Origin: Clostridium sp. AM22-11AC
GTDB lineage: Bacteria > Bacillota > Clostridia > Lachnospirales > Lachnospiraceae
Reading direction: 5' to 3'
Length of the DNA: 64,000 bases
Assembly (NCBI RefSeq): GCF_003473545.1
Contig: NZ_QUCM01000006.1
Location: 124,001-188,000 of the forward strand
The notes beneath the pieces are model-generated. The model saw nothing but the letters and a program-made list of their open reading frames with translations, was not told the origin of the DNA and searched no databases. The position numbers and the translations under genes were made by a program. How positions within the stretch are numbered: position 1 is the stretch's first letter; every line of letters begins with the position of its first letter. This document shows, piece after piece, positions 1 to 8,414 of this stretch.

Positions 1-196
1 CGCCATTGTTGCCTTTGTCAAACTGCCTTGACCATCTGTACCAATGGCTTCTGTTATAGATACGAATGGAATCCATCTCCTTTAAAGTGTGGTATTTGCC
101 AATCCTCTTTACTGTATACCCAAGGCTTTCTGCAACTGCACACAGGTCAACACTCTTTGCTATGGCAAGCTCTTCATCCGTAAATCTTCCATCCAT
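1..196 (-). CDS. DUF3991/TOPRIM-type ICE protein, N-terminus (partial)
   Basis: The gene runs off the left edge; 65 codons are visible from an ATG at 196. AAGGTG lies 5 nt upstream, and the start overlaps the end region of the preceding JAB gene, so the two are probably translated together. The visible residues contain a short helical start followed by KYHTLKEMDSIRIYNRSHWY and a Trp/Arg-rich stretch. That pattern is familiar from the N-terminus of DUF3991/TOPRIM primase-like proteins of Firmicute conjugative elements. The TOPRIM domain itself would lie outside the window, so the family call rests on the N-terminal pattern only. Confidence 0.55.
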   Translation of the reverse strand, partial: MDGRFTDEELAIAKSVDLCAVAESLGYTVKRIGKYHTLKEMDSIRIYNRSHWYRWSRQFDKGNNG

Positions 197-200
197 GCTT

Positions 201-740
201 TCACCTTGCCTTTCCCTGCTCTGCTACAAGCGGTGACTTGATATCAAGTGTCCGGTAATCCGTGCTCAGGGTAATCTTAGGATTATCAATCATGCCTTTT
301 TCCCTGAAACTGAAAAATTCACGATTGTCACCACCGACTATGATATGGTCAATGAGAGGTATTCCCATCAGCTCACACAGCTTGTTCATGCGATCCGTCA
401 TCATCGTGTCTGCCTTGCTTGGGAATACGTTCCCGGATGGATGACAATGGATTAACATCATGCTTGCGGCATTGCTTAAGATACTTGATTTAAACAGTTC
501 TCTCGGATGTGCCATTGCCTCATTTAAAGAGCCAACACTTGCAAAATGCACATTGATAGGTTTTAAATCTGACCTTAGATTGACCACACACACTACTTCC
601 CTGTCAAACTGGCACATACAGTCTCCCATGACAGCAGCTATATCCGCCGGATTGTTAAAGGTATGCTCCGAATAAATCGGAGCATCCTTTACAAGTCTTA
701 CCGAAACCACATCAAGCTTGAAGTCATTCTTCTTTGGCAT
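201..740 (-). CDS. RadC-like JAB/MPN domain protein
   Basis: A 179-residue protein that is essentially a stand-alone JAB (MPN+) domain. The metal site is visible as HCHPSG followed by PSKAD, the H-x-H-x(10)-D pattern of RadC-like metallo-isopeptidase folds. It lacks the helix-hairpin-helix region of full RadC. Such short RadC relatives are common on integrative elements and plasmids; their substrate is not established. The start at 740 (MPKKNDF) is preferred because GGAGAGGAGG lies 9 nt upstream. The start codon falls inside the last codons of the 38-residue gene upstream, suggesting translational coupling. Confidence 0.85.
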   Translation of the reverse strand: MPKKNDFKLDVVSVRLVKDAPIYSEHTFNNPADIAAVMGDCMCQFDREVVCVVNLRSDLKPINVHFASVGSLNEAMAHPRELFKSSILSNAASMMLIHCHPSGNVFPSKADTMMTDRMNKLCELMGIPLIDHIIVGGDNREFFSFREKGMIDNPKITLSTDYRTLDIKSPLVAEQGKAR

Positions 741-840
741 CAGACACCGCCTCCTCTCCAAACTCGACACGGATAACAAAGTCACCTTTCTGGCTGTTTA
801 TGAGAGCAATGAGTTCTTCCATTGTAAGTTCCTGCTCCAT
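724..840 (-). CDS. 38-residue acidic small protein
   Basis: A short ORF starting with ATG at 840 after AGGAGG with a 5-nt spacer, reading MEQELTMEELIALINSQKGD and ending in an acidic tail at a TGA at 724. It overlaps the JAB start by 17 nt in another frame. The strong ribosome binding site, the tight spacing to DUF5688 upstream (stop at 850) and the overlap downstream argue that it is translated. I do not recognise a family. It is predicted to be a short amphipathic helix plus a strand. Confidence 0.5.
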   Translation of the reverse strand: MEQELTMEELIALINSQKGDFVIRVEFGEEAVSDAKEE

Positions 841-849
841 AACTGCCTC

Positions 850-1845
850 CTATCTGGACTTTTCCTTCGCATCATATACAAGGGGAGATTCTGCAACGAT
901 ACCATCAAGTCTCTTGTTCGGTGTATCAGTTGCAAGGGTGAGTTTTCTTAAATCCTTATCATAGTGATATACCTGATTGGAAAGTCTCTCGTCCAAAGAT
1001 ACCTCCTGCATATTTACCTCGACTACCATCTGTGCAAGCATCTCAGGGCTTCCCATATCTGAAGATACTGCAATAACCTCATGCACGCTCGAAGGGAGAA
1101 TATAAAGGTCACTCTCTAAACTCTCTGCCAGCTCATGAAGCTCATTCTCATAAAGCATGGATGCTGCACCATTGATACCCTTTTCATTGGAAATCACCCA
1201 CATCGTCTGCTCCGGTGGAATCTCGGCTATCATCATATCTGCAATCTCCTGAGGCATCCCATCCCTTGCGAACATTTCTCTCATAATGTCATTCATGCTA
1301 CGAACGACAGGTGGGAAGAGTCTTCTTGTGTTTTCCGCTGCATACTTAAAGAGCTGTTCCTCGCTCATTCCAAGTCTTTTCGCAAATTCATTTGTAATTT
1401 TTGAACTCTGTACCGCATCCTTATCTGCACTGATTATTACCTTATACACAATAGAAAGATCCTGGAACTCTCTGTGCGGCACCTGTTCCAAAAATGTCTT
1501 ATTCTGCTCTGTATTGATGAGCTGGAATACAATCTTCTCGTTAGCATCCTTCATAATACTGTCCACATCAACAACCGGAACCTGCTCATATGCCCTTTCC
1601 ATAAAGTCACATGCAGCCATAAGTGTTTCCTCAAGATCACCACAGTCCTGATACTTCTTATACATGTCATTGATATAAATCGTAGGCGAAATATTCCTGC
1701 CTTCCTCTCTTAAGATGATGCCATCAAGAGTCACATTCACCTTTTCCACGGGTTCTGCCACAAGCTCCATTCCTTTGAACCTCTCAGGCATATAATCCAT
1801 AAACTTTTCTTTTACTACTTCCTTAAAAATCTCGTAATTCATCAT
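850..1845 (-). CDS. DUF5688 family protein
   Basis: A 331-residue cytoplasmic protein matching the DUF5688 pattern of ICE cargo in Clostridia: an N-terminal helix (YEIFKEVVKEKFMDYMPERF), a PTIYINDMY segment, and a middle section with VPHREFQDLSIVYKV. The function is unknown. The start at the first of two adjacent ATGs (1845) is supported by AAGGAGG 9 nt upstream. A hairpin with a U-tract sits directly upstream of that ribosome binding site, between this gene and the surface-protein gene, so its expression may depend on read-through. Confidence 0.8.
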   Translation of the reverse strand: MMNYEIFKEVVKEKFMDYMPERFKGMELVAEPVEKVNVTLDGIILREEGRNISPTIYINDMYKKYQDCGDLEETLMAACDFMERAYEQVPVVDVDSIMKDANEKIVFQLINTEQNKTFLEQVPHREFQDLSIVYKVIISADKDAVQSSKITNEFAKRLGMSEEQLFKYAAENTRRLFPPVVRSMNDIMREMFARDGMPQEIADMMIAEIPPEQTMWVISNEKGINGAASMLYENELHELAESLESDLYILPSSVHEVIAVSSDMGSPEMLAQMVVEVNMQEVSLDERLSNQVYHYDKDLRKLTLATDTPNKRLDGIVAESPLVYDAKEKSR

Positions 1846-1866
1846 ATTACGGTTCCTCCTTAATCT

Positions 1867-1907
1867 AAAAAAGCAGGGAACATAAGTCACTGGCTTACAT
1901 TCCCCGC
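1867..1907 (-). terminator. Intrinsic terminator with conserved core (copy 1)
   Basis: On minus-strand RNA the arm GCGGGGAA (1900-1907) pairs with UUCCCUGC (1873-1880), including one G-U wobble that would be a mismatch on the other strand. The arms enclose UGUAAG-CCAGUGA-CUUAUG and are followed by UUUUUU. It lies after the LPXTG gene and just before the DUF5688 ribosome binding site. Its inner 19 nt nearly match the hairpin at 7325-7364. Confidence 0.85.
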
Positions 1908-1918
1908 AAGGTTAATTG

Positions 1919-4900
1919 TTACTGTTTATTCTTTTTCTTTCTTCCACGAAGTCCGACTCCAACACCTGTAATAAGTGCAAGTGCACCAATTCCAAGATAA
2001 AGAAGCGGATTTGCATTGTCGCCTGTCTGTGGAAGCTTAGGCTCTGTCGGTACATTGACAAGCTTAAGAGTTGCTACAACAACATCCGGTGCATTATCAT
2101 CATATCGAAGTGTTACATCGTGAGCTGTTCCATCAAGGATATATCCGTCAGCTGCTTTAGTCTCAAGAACTGTATAATGGATATCTTCTTTGAATGATCC
2201 ATCCTCATTGTAAGTACAGATAGGAAGCTCCTTGCTCTCTGCATGACCATTCTTGTCAGTAGTGAGTGTATCAAGCACCTTTCCGTCCTTATCCCTTACT
2301 TCAAATACAACACCCTCAATCGGCTTTCCGGTTACTTTGTCAGTTTTCTCAATGACAATCTTACCGACTGCCTGCTCATCCTTCATGGATACCTTCTGGA
2401 TTTCTGCTGTCTCCTTTACTTCAAAGGTTACATCACTTGCCACCTTATATCCATATGGTGCAGATTCCTCTCTAAGTGTGTACTTTCCAACAGGAAGTCT
2501 TTCGATCATATGAGTCTTTCCAGCCTCAGATGTCCAGCTTTCTACAAGCTTTCCATCAGCATCAATTACTGAAAGCTTTGCTCCAGGCAACTCTTTCTCT
2601 CCTGTGATATCAGTCTTTGAAATTTCTACCTTAATAGGTACATTTTCAAATGCTGCCTCAAACTCGATAACCTTTACCTTATCTCCCTGATATGAAGCAT
2701 CCACATCAAAAATCTTATCAGACTTCACATAGCCCTTTGGGGCCTCAATCTCTTTGACATAATACTGTCCAAGCGGAAGGTCAGAGGTAAATGCAGCCTT
2801 TCCATCCTTGCCTGTTACTGTTCTCTCAATCTGTGTATCAGCTTTTACGATTACCTTGCCATCTTTGTTCACAATGTCTTCTTTCGCAAATAAACCGAAT
2901 ACTGCTCCCTCAAGTGCTTCCTTAGTCTCTGAATCAGTCTTGGTTACAGTAATCTGCACTTTCTGACGCTCATTTGTCACATCCATTCCTGCAAACACAA
3001 CCTTTGTATTCTGGTCGATATAGGAAAGGTCTGCTTCAATCGGTGTATCATCTAATACAAATCCATCAATGGTCTTTGTCTCAACAAGATAATATCTGCC
3101 AAGTGGAAGGTCATCAATTCTTGCGATACCCTTATCATTTGTCACGATGGTTGCCACCTTGTCTCCTGTCTTATGATATACAGTGTCAAGTCCGTCAGCA
3201 CTTACGATATCCTCTTTTGCATATACATCAAAAGTTACTCCTGCAAGGCTGTCCTTGAAGAAATTGAAGATAAAGTCGTACCAGTACCCCTTCATAAGAG
3301 TGGTATCTGTTACAAATTCGCCGTCCTTATTGATAACGATGGAACCTGTAGGAACTTCATCCTTCATCTCTACATGCTGCACTTTGCCTGTGTCCTCAAC
3401 TGTAAACTGGATATCTGCTGCCTTGAGATATCCGTAAGGAGCAAATTCCTCACGAAGAGTGTAAATCTCTCCAACTACAAGTCTCTTGATTACATGTGCT
3501 TCCTTAGCATCAGATGTCCATGTGTCTACCACATTTCCATCCTTATCAAGTACAGTAAGTGTTGCACCTGTAAGCTCTGCACCGCTTGTGATATCTGTCT
3601 TTGTAAACTCAAAGGTTGTAGGAGTGTTCTTATACTCGCTGTTATATACAGCAGTCTTAACATCCTGTCCCTGATATTTTGTATCAAAGTTTACTGCTTC
3701 CTCATTTGTCACATATCCAGCAGGCTTTACAAGCTCCCTTGCAACATATTTTGCAAATGGATAATTCTTAACAAAAGCAATCTTTCCATTCTCATCAGAT
3801 GTTGCCTTCTCAAGAAGTGTGCCTTTCTCGATAATAACTCTGCCATCAGCATTCTTGATATCCTCATCTGCATAAAGACCAAATACTGCACCTGCAATCG
3901 GTGTGTTATCTTCTGCATCAAGCTTAGTCACTGACATATCAAGCTTCTGTCTGTCATCTGAGAAAGTAAGGCTTTCCTTGATAACAGGTGTCTTATCATC
4001 CACATATGTGAATGTCACTTTCTGCTCATTCGGATTTAATACATATCCGTATGGAGCTTCCACTTCCACAACTCTGTACTGTCCAAGAGGAAGATTCTTT
4101 GCTGTTGCCTTTCCATCCTTGCCAGTTGTAAGAGTTGTCACAAGGTCTCCCTTGCTGTAATACTTAATGCGGTTTCCGTCTGCATCCTTCTGGTTGTCTG
4201 CTGTGTAAATATCTTCCGCAGCATAAACTTTGAATTTTGCTCCGGCAAGTGAGCCTTCCTTATAAACAAACTCTTTCTCATATGAGCTTGCAAGAAGTCC
4301 ACCCTTGAATCCGTCAAGTACCTCTCCCTTCTTTTCTACAGTCAGCTCTCCGACTGCAGGGGCATCGGAATATTCCACGGTGATGATTGCATCATTTGTA
4401 TCACCATCTGTCTCAAATGCTGTATCAGTATCAACCGAGATGTTGACATACTTATCATTTACAACATATCCAAATGGTGCAGACACTTCCTCAATGCGGT
4501 AGTTACCGATTTTAAGTGCCTCCGGTAAGATTAAATCTCCGTCCTCATCAGTAAAGAATGAAGTATGCTCTACCTTTGACGGATAAGTTGTGTACTGCTT
4601 TACATATTCGTTCTTATCAATATTGAAGATTTTAAACTCTGCATTTGGCACAAGTACTGTCTGCTTTGTATCGGAATCCTTCTTGATTACACGAAGCTTT
4701 GCAGTAAACTCCCTGTCAAGGAATACTCTCCATGTCTGAGGTTTGTCAGGATGGTTCTCGCTGATTTTTACCTCAAATGGCTTGATCGTCTTCATGTTAT
4801 GCGGAGTCTTTGACTCAACTACCACATAAGTTCCATAAGGAATTGCAATGGAAACTGCATGCCCCTTGTCATCGGATGTGATTGTTGTTGCTCCGTTTTC

Positions 4901-7297
4901 CCCGATTACAACCGGAGATGCCTTGTCAAAGTCATAACTTCCATCTGCCTTTACAGGTAAAGATGATTTCAAATAAGCTGTAAACTCTGCACCTGCAAGC
5001 AGTCCTGCTTCAGTATCATCGCCATTGTCAGATACCTTGATAAGCTGGAATGGCTGCTTGATTACCTGCTCTGCTGAAGTTGTACTTCTTGATACCTCTG
5101 CTACAAGGTCTCCCTCATAATCACATACCACATCATGTTCCTCTTCGTCTAAGAGATACCCCTCTGATGGAGTGATTTCCTTTACATAATAATTTCCAAG
5201 GTAAAGGTTATTGACCTCTGCCTCTCCATTCTTATCTGTTGTAAGTGTTGCTACAAGGTCACCTGCTTTGAATACGACTCCTGTTGCTCCGTCCGGATGC
5301 ACGATATCGTTTCTTACATAAAGACCATAAACTGCACCTTCAAGGCTTGCATCTCCCTGGGCAACTGCCTTGCCTGATTCCTTGTCTACCTTGTAGATAT
5401 GAATCTTTGCTGTCGTTCTGTCATTCACAAATGTATGACTGAATGATGCCTTTGCCTGTGTTTCAGGTAATACATTGAAATTGAAGCTGTAAACATCTTT
5501 ACTGTTTCTGATATACGCATATGGTGCCTGTGTCTCTGATACATAATATCCGTTAGAGATTGGCAAATCCGCGCTGTAGCTTGCCTTTCCGTCCTCACCT
5601 GTAGTTACTGTCTCAAGAGCTGTACCCTTTGTCACAATAACCTGTCCGGCATAGTTTTTGATGTCATTTCCGGCATAAAGTGTGTACTTGCCGCCATCAA
5701 GAGGGTTCTCTGTGTCAGAGTCCTTCTTTACGACAGATACATCCGCTTTCTGTCTTGTATTCTCAATCGTAGTTGATTCATACTGGACTGTCACAGTCTG
5801 GTCCTTATACTCAACTGCTACTGTCTGAGGTGTGGTATTGATTGTATATCCGTCAATGCTCTTAATCTCAGTAATCACATAAGTTCCAAGATGAAGGTCA
5901 GATAATACCACCTGTCCGTCAGTTCCTGTTGTTAGGCTTTCTGCTACAACATCGCCAGCACTATACACCTTTGTACCATCTGCCTTGTAGATATCTGCCC
6001 CGGCAGTTACCTTGAATGCTGCTCCGGAAAGCTTCTTTTTCTCATAGGTGAAATTGCTTCCATTCCATGAGCTAAGCACCTCACCCTCTTTGTAGATTGT
6101 GATTGCTCCAAGCTGCTCTTTATCTGTTGCAGAGATTCCCGTTGTCTGTCCTGCTTTTACAGTAAGTGTATGAACCTTACCGGAAAGGACATATCCCTTT
6201 GGTGCGGTAATTTCTTTTACATAATAAGTGCCTGCAACAAGTGCAGCTGACTTTGCATATCCGTTTCCATCTGTTGTCATGGTCTGTACTCTGTTTGTGC
6301 ATCCGCTGTCAGAATAGATTCCATAGACTGCACCGGAAAGCTTCACTCCGCTTGACTCGTCTGTCTTTGTAAGCTCACCATATCCGATGTTCTCTGTCTT
6401 GACCTTGATATAGGCTTTGATAGGATCTGCTGTCGGTCTTTCAGAAATAAACTCCTGATATCCGCTCTTTCCTGTAAGCCAGAATACACAGCTTGATGTT
6501 GTCTCAACCTTGCCTGCATTGGATGTGAATGTTCCTGTTGTAGCTGTAGTATTCACACTCGTTGAAGATATGGTAATACTGTTGCCATTCTTATCAACAG
6601 AATATCCGCTGATGCCAAAATCAAAATCCGATAAAACACCATTGCTGTCATATAATGTTGTTTCAAATCTCTGACTTCCCTCATTCCACTTCAGCTCATA
6701 AGTTGGTGCCTCACTGGTTCTGCGTGATGCAAAACTTGGAAGTGTTGCATTGTAGGAGCTGCTGATATTGTCCCTGAGTCTCTCATAATAACTGTATGAA
6801 GAATCAGGACTTGGTGCTGTGTTGCAGAGCTTTCTCGCTGCCGAATCACCACTTCCAGTTCCAAAAATATCTGCTACAATTACCCATACCATTGCCTGAG
6901 TTGCGATATACTCATCACACTGGCTGTTGCTTGGTGCCGCCTTTTGTGTACTGTTAAACCCATAATAAAGGCAGTAACTTAAAAGCTTTCTCTGCTGTGC
7001 TGACATTGATGTGCTTGCATCATCGTAGCTGTTCATAAGCTGACCGCCATCTGCTCTTAATCCGAAATTCATACAATATGCCGAATTTCCGTCAAGAATT
7101 GAATACAGAATCTTGCCATGATTAAATCCGGGCTTTAGCTCACTTACTTCTCCGGAATTTTTGACTGATGCATTCCAGAACGCAATATTTGCCTGCGGAC
7201 TGGCTGCAAATGCTGTTGTACCATTCGTAAAGAGTGTTCCAACCAGTGTGAGCATAGCCATAAATCCTGCCATAAAACGCTTTAGTTTCTGTTTCAT
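1919..7297 (-). CDS. Giant LPXTG surface adhesin: thioester domain plus 13 SpaA-like modules
   Basis: A 1,792-residue sortase substrate. It has a signal peptide (~1-33, ending AFA), then a thioester domain with the paired motifs AYCMNFG (Cys about residue 75) and ATQAMVW (Gln about 134), the Cys-Gln pair that forms an internal thioester in Gram-positive adhesins. Thirteen SpaA/Cna-B-like prealbumin modules follow, each starting with a K-D-type strand and ending in a YYVKE-x-x-APxGY-like strand, the Lys/Glu pairs expected for isopeptide bonds. The C-terminus has LPQTGD, one membrane helix and the tail RKKKNKQ. The start at 7297 is chosen for AAGGAGG 9 nt upstream. It is probably a covalently binding cell-wall adhesin encoded by the ICE, possibly used in host or mating-pair contact (inference). 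It is flanked on both sides by near-identical terminator cores. Confidence 0.93.
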   Translation of the reverse strand: MKQKLKRFMAGFMAMLTLVGTLFTNGTTAFAASPQANIAFWNASVKNSGEVSELKPGFNHGKILYSILDGNSAYCMNFGLRADGGQLMNSYDDASTSMSAQQRKLLSYCLYYGFNSTQKAAPSNSQCDEYIATQAMVWVIVADIFGTGSGDSAARKLCNTAPSPDSSYSYYERLRDNISSSYNATLPSFASRRTSEAPTYELKWNEGSQRFETTLYDSNGVLSDFDFGISGYSVDKNGNSITISSTSVNTTATTGTFTSNAGKVETTSSCVFWLTGKSGYQEFISERPTADPIKAYIKVKTENIGYGELTKTDESSGVKLSGAVYGIYSDSGCTNRVQTMTTDGNGYAKSAALVAGTYYVKEITAPKGYVLSGKVHTLTVKAGQTTGISATDKEQLGAITIYKEGEVLSSWNGSNFTYEKKKLSGAAFKVTAGADIYKADGTKVYSAGDVVAESLTTGTDGQVVLSDLHLGTYVITEIKSIDGYTINTTPQTVAVEYKDQTVTVQYESTTIENTRQKADVSVVKKDSDTENPLDGGKYTLYAGNDIKNYAGQVIVTKGTALETVTTGEDGKASYSADLPISNGYYVSETQAPYAYIRNSKDVYSFNFNVLPETQAKASFSHTFVNDRTTAKIHIYKVDKESGKAVAQGDASLEGAVYGLYVRNDIVHPDGATGVVFKAGDLVATLTTDKNGEAEVNNLYLGNYYVKEITPSEGYLLDEEEHDVVCDYEGDLVAEVSRSTTSAEQVIKQPFQLIKVSDNGDDTEAGLLAGAEFTAYLKSSLPVKADGSYDFDKASPVVIGENGATTITSDDKGHAVSIAIPYGTYVVVESKTPHNMKTIKPFEVKISENHPDKPQTWRVFLDREFTAKLRVIKKDSDTKQTVLVPNAEFKIFNIDKNEYVKQYTTYPSKVEHTSFFTDEDGDLILPEALKIGNYRIEEVSAPFGYVVNDKYVNISVDTDTAFETDGDTNDAIITVEYSDAPAVGELTVEKKGEVLDGFKGGLLASSYEKEFVYKEGSLAGAKFKVYAAEDIYTADNQKDADGNRIKYYSKGDLVTTLTTGKDGKATAKNLPLGQYRVVEVEAPYGYVLNPNEQKVTFTYVDDKTPVIKESLTFSDDRQKLDMSVTKLDAEDNTPIAGAVFGLYADEDIKNADGRVIIEKGTLLEKATSDENGKIAFVKNYPFAKYVARELVKPAGYVTNEEAVNFDTKYQGQDVKTAVYNSEYKNTPTTFEFTKTDITSGAELTGATLTVLDKDGNVVDTWTSDAKEAHVIKRLVVGEIYTLREEFAPYGYLKAADIQFTVEDTGKVQHVEMKDEVPTGSIVINKDGEFVTDTTLMKGYWYDFIFNFFKDSLAGVTFDVYAKEDIVSADGLDTVYHKTGDKVATIVTNDKGIARIDDLPLGRYYLVETKTIDGFVLDDTPIEADLSYIDQNTKVVFAGMDVTNERQKVQITVTKTDSETKEALEGAVFGLFAKEDIVNKDGKVIVKADTQIERTVTGKDGKAAFTSDLPLGQYYVKEIEAPKGYVKSDKIFDVDASYQGDKVKVIEFEAAFENVPIKVEISKTDITGEKELPGAKLSVIDADGKLVESWTSEAGKTHMIERLPVGKYTLREESAPYGYKVASDVTFEVKETAEIQKVSMKDEQAVGKIVIEKTDKVTGKPIEGVVFEVRDKDGKVLDTLTTDKNGHAESKELPICTYNEDGSFKEDIHYTVLETKAADGYILDGTAHDVTLRYDDNAPDVVVATLKLVNVPTEPKLPQTGDNANPLLYLGIGALALITGVGVGLRGRKKKNKQ

Positions 7298-7324
7298 GTG
7301 CTCTTTCCTCCTTAATTTACGCAT

Positions 7325-7364
7325 AAAAAAAGAAAGACATAAGTTTATGGCTTACATCTTTCTT
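7325..7364 (-). terminator. Intrinsic terminator with conserved core (copy 2)
   Basis: Minus-strand RNA forms a 14-bp stem: AAGAAAGA with UCUUUCUU, continued by UGUAAG with CUUAUG through two wobble pairs. The loop is CCAUAAA and a run of seven U follows. It separates the lipoprotein gene from the adhesin gene and ends just upstream of the adhesin ribosome binding site. The inner sequence TGTAAGCCAnnnACTTATG is the same as in copy 1 at 1867-1907, while the outer arms differ but still pair. Confidence 0.88.
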
Positions 7365-7388
7365 CCTTCTGCTTCTATTCGTTTTTAT

Positions 7389-8177
7389 TTATCTGTGACA
7401 TCGAAACTCGTAATAGTCTGTGCCGCCTGTCGTGTAAACTCCATCATAACTGATGTAGAATACCGGATCTGTTTCCAAAAGTAACATACTTGCAATATAT
7501 TCTGCGATTGCATCCTCAGATGATAACCGCTGTCCATCAATGGTACTTGCTTTGTTAAGGTCTGTCTCTACAAACACACTATAATAAGAGCCTTCCATAC
7601 CATCGTAAGGATAATACTCATTGTACTCTTCCTGCGTGATACTGCCATCATTCAAATGGTTCTGTAAATTCTGCTGTGTGGTAATCATTCCTCCTGCCTG
7701 ACACTTTGCTGTTGCAAGTGACACAACATTCTGTGGACTGTATGCCACGGATGCAGGCTGTGGGTTGCTCACATTGTCTTTCGGACTGTCTGTAGTCTGA
7801 CCACCATTACCTGCATTACTCTGATTTCCGCCAGCTTCCTCATTATCATTTACAGGAGCTTTCTGTTCCGGCTCGTCATTCTGCTTTGGCTTTTCTTCCT
7901 GCTTTGAAGCAGTTTCATTATCTGCGGATCGGTTATCTTCTTTATCAGTCTTCTCTTCTGAATCTTTAGCCTCGGCAATATCTTTCTCTGTCTCATCACT
8001 TCCAGCTTCGGTTGTGACCTCTGTGACAGCTTCCGTTGCCATTGCTACTTCTTCAGTTGGCTTTACGCTTTCCGTCTGTTTCTCTGTCTGATTATCAGCC
8101 TTTTCCTTACCACCATTACAGGCAGCCATTGAAAAGACCAGTACTGCGGATAATAAGATAATACTTATCTTCTTCAT
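7389..8177 (-). CDS. ICE-encoded lipoprotein
   Basis: A 262-residue secreted lipoprotein. The start at 8177 (MKKISIILL) gives a hydrophobic signal ending SMAAC, a plausible lipobox with the Cys at about residue 20. A long low-complexity linker rich in Glu, Thr, Lys and Asn follows (~25-140). A folded C-terminal domain of about 115 residues includes QNVVSLATAKCQ and an ending GGTDYYEFRCHR. I do not recognise the domain. A linker plus small domain suits a cell-wall-spanning anchor. The gene sits between the small-ORF cluster and the adhesin. Its ribosome binding site (AGGGATGGGTG) is inside a predicted hairpin, suggesting translational control. Confidence 0.8.
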   Translation of the reverse strand: MKKISIILLSAVLVFSMAACNGGKEKADNQTEKQTESVKPTEEVAMATEAVTEVTTEAGSDETEKDIAEAKDSEEKTDKEDNRSADNETASKQEEKPKQNDEPEQKAPVNDNEEAGGNQSNAGNGGQTTDSPKDNVSNPQPASVAYSPQNVVSLATAKCQAGGMITTQQNLQNHLNDGSITQEEYNEYYPYDGMEGSYYSVFVETDLNKASTIDGQRLSSEDAIAEYIASMLLLETDPVFYISYDGVYTTGGTDYYEFRCHR

Positions 8178-8184
8178 AGTAATC

Positions 8185-8299
8185 ACCCATCCCTTCTCCG
8201 CAAGAGGGACGGGCTTTGTGTTCCGTGCCATCCACCCTTGCGGTGAACTATTTATCTGTAATGCACGGGACACATCGGACTGTCCCGTATTCTGTGCAT
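8185..8299 (-). promoter_or_regulatory. Structured leader of the lipoprotein gene
   Basis: Minus-strand RNA can form two hairpins. The first pairs AUGCA plus CGGGACA with UGUCCCG plus UGCAU (8261-8299, 7-nt bulge) and contains the start codon of a 15-codon uORF. The second pairs CCCGUCCCU (8205-8213) with AGGGAUGGG (8187-8195), nine pairs with one G-U, and buries the lipoprotein ribosome binding site. The arrangement resembles translational attenuation, but the trigger is unknown. Confidence 0.5.
8252..8299 (-). CDS. Possible 15-codon leader peptide
   Basis: AAAGGAG with a 6-nt spacer precedes an ATG at 8299; the reading frame MHRIRDSPMCPVHYR stops at 8252. The good ribosome binding site and its place inside the structured leader suggest a leader peptide controlling the downstream lipoprotein. 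Chance occurrence cannot be excluded for an ORF this short. Confidence 0.35.
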   Translation of the reverse strand: MHRIRDSPMCPVHYR

Positions 8300-8313
8300 C
8301 TTAAACTCCTTTC

Positions 8314-8322
8314 ATTATACCA
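8314..8322 (-). promoter_or_regulatory. Extended -10 promoter element upstream of the leader
   Basis: TGGTATAAT on the minus strand matches a TGn-extended -10 box; no good -35 is seen. Transcription would begin close to the ribosome binding site of the 15-codon ORF. It overlaps the end of the 27-codon ORF at 8315-8398, so either element could be fortuitous. Confidence 0.4.
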
Positions 8323-8398
8323 GCTCTCTTATTTTAAAGAAATACTGCATAAGTCGTCTGTCTTTCTTATAATTCAAGAATAAACCCTTTGCCTGCAT
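8315..8398 (-). CDS. Possible 27-residue basic small protein
   Basis: ATG at 8398 follows AGGAGGTG at a 7-nt spacing, 16 nt after the stop of the 57-residue membrane protein. The product begins MQAKGLFLNYKKDRRL and ends ELV; it is basic and partly hydrophobic. The strong ribosome binding site and operon-like spacing support translation. No family recognised. Confidence 0.4.
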   Translation of the reverse strand: MQAKGLFLNYKKDRRLMQYFFKIRELV

Positions 8399-8414
8399 AT
8401 ATGCTCACCTCCTC

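Noticed and set aside
3173..3934. A 253-codon plus-strand ORF, and others, inside the adhesin gene
   Set aside because: Antisense shadows of repetitive, codon-biased SpaA modules; no ribosome binding sites and implausible Cys/Ile-rich products.
1919..7297. Regular repeats in the adhesin region as a possible CRISPR or DNA satellite
   Set aside because: The repeats are protein modules of ~90-140 residues with diverged DNA; no short identical repeats with unique spacers.
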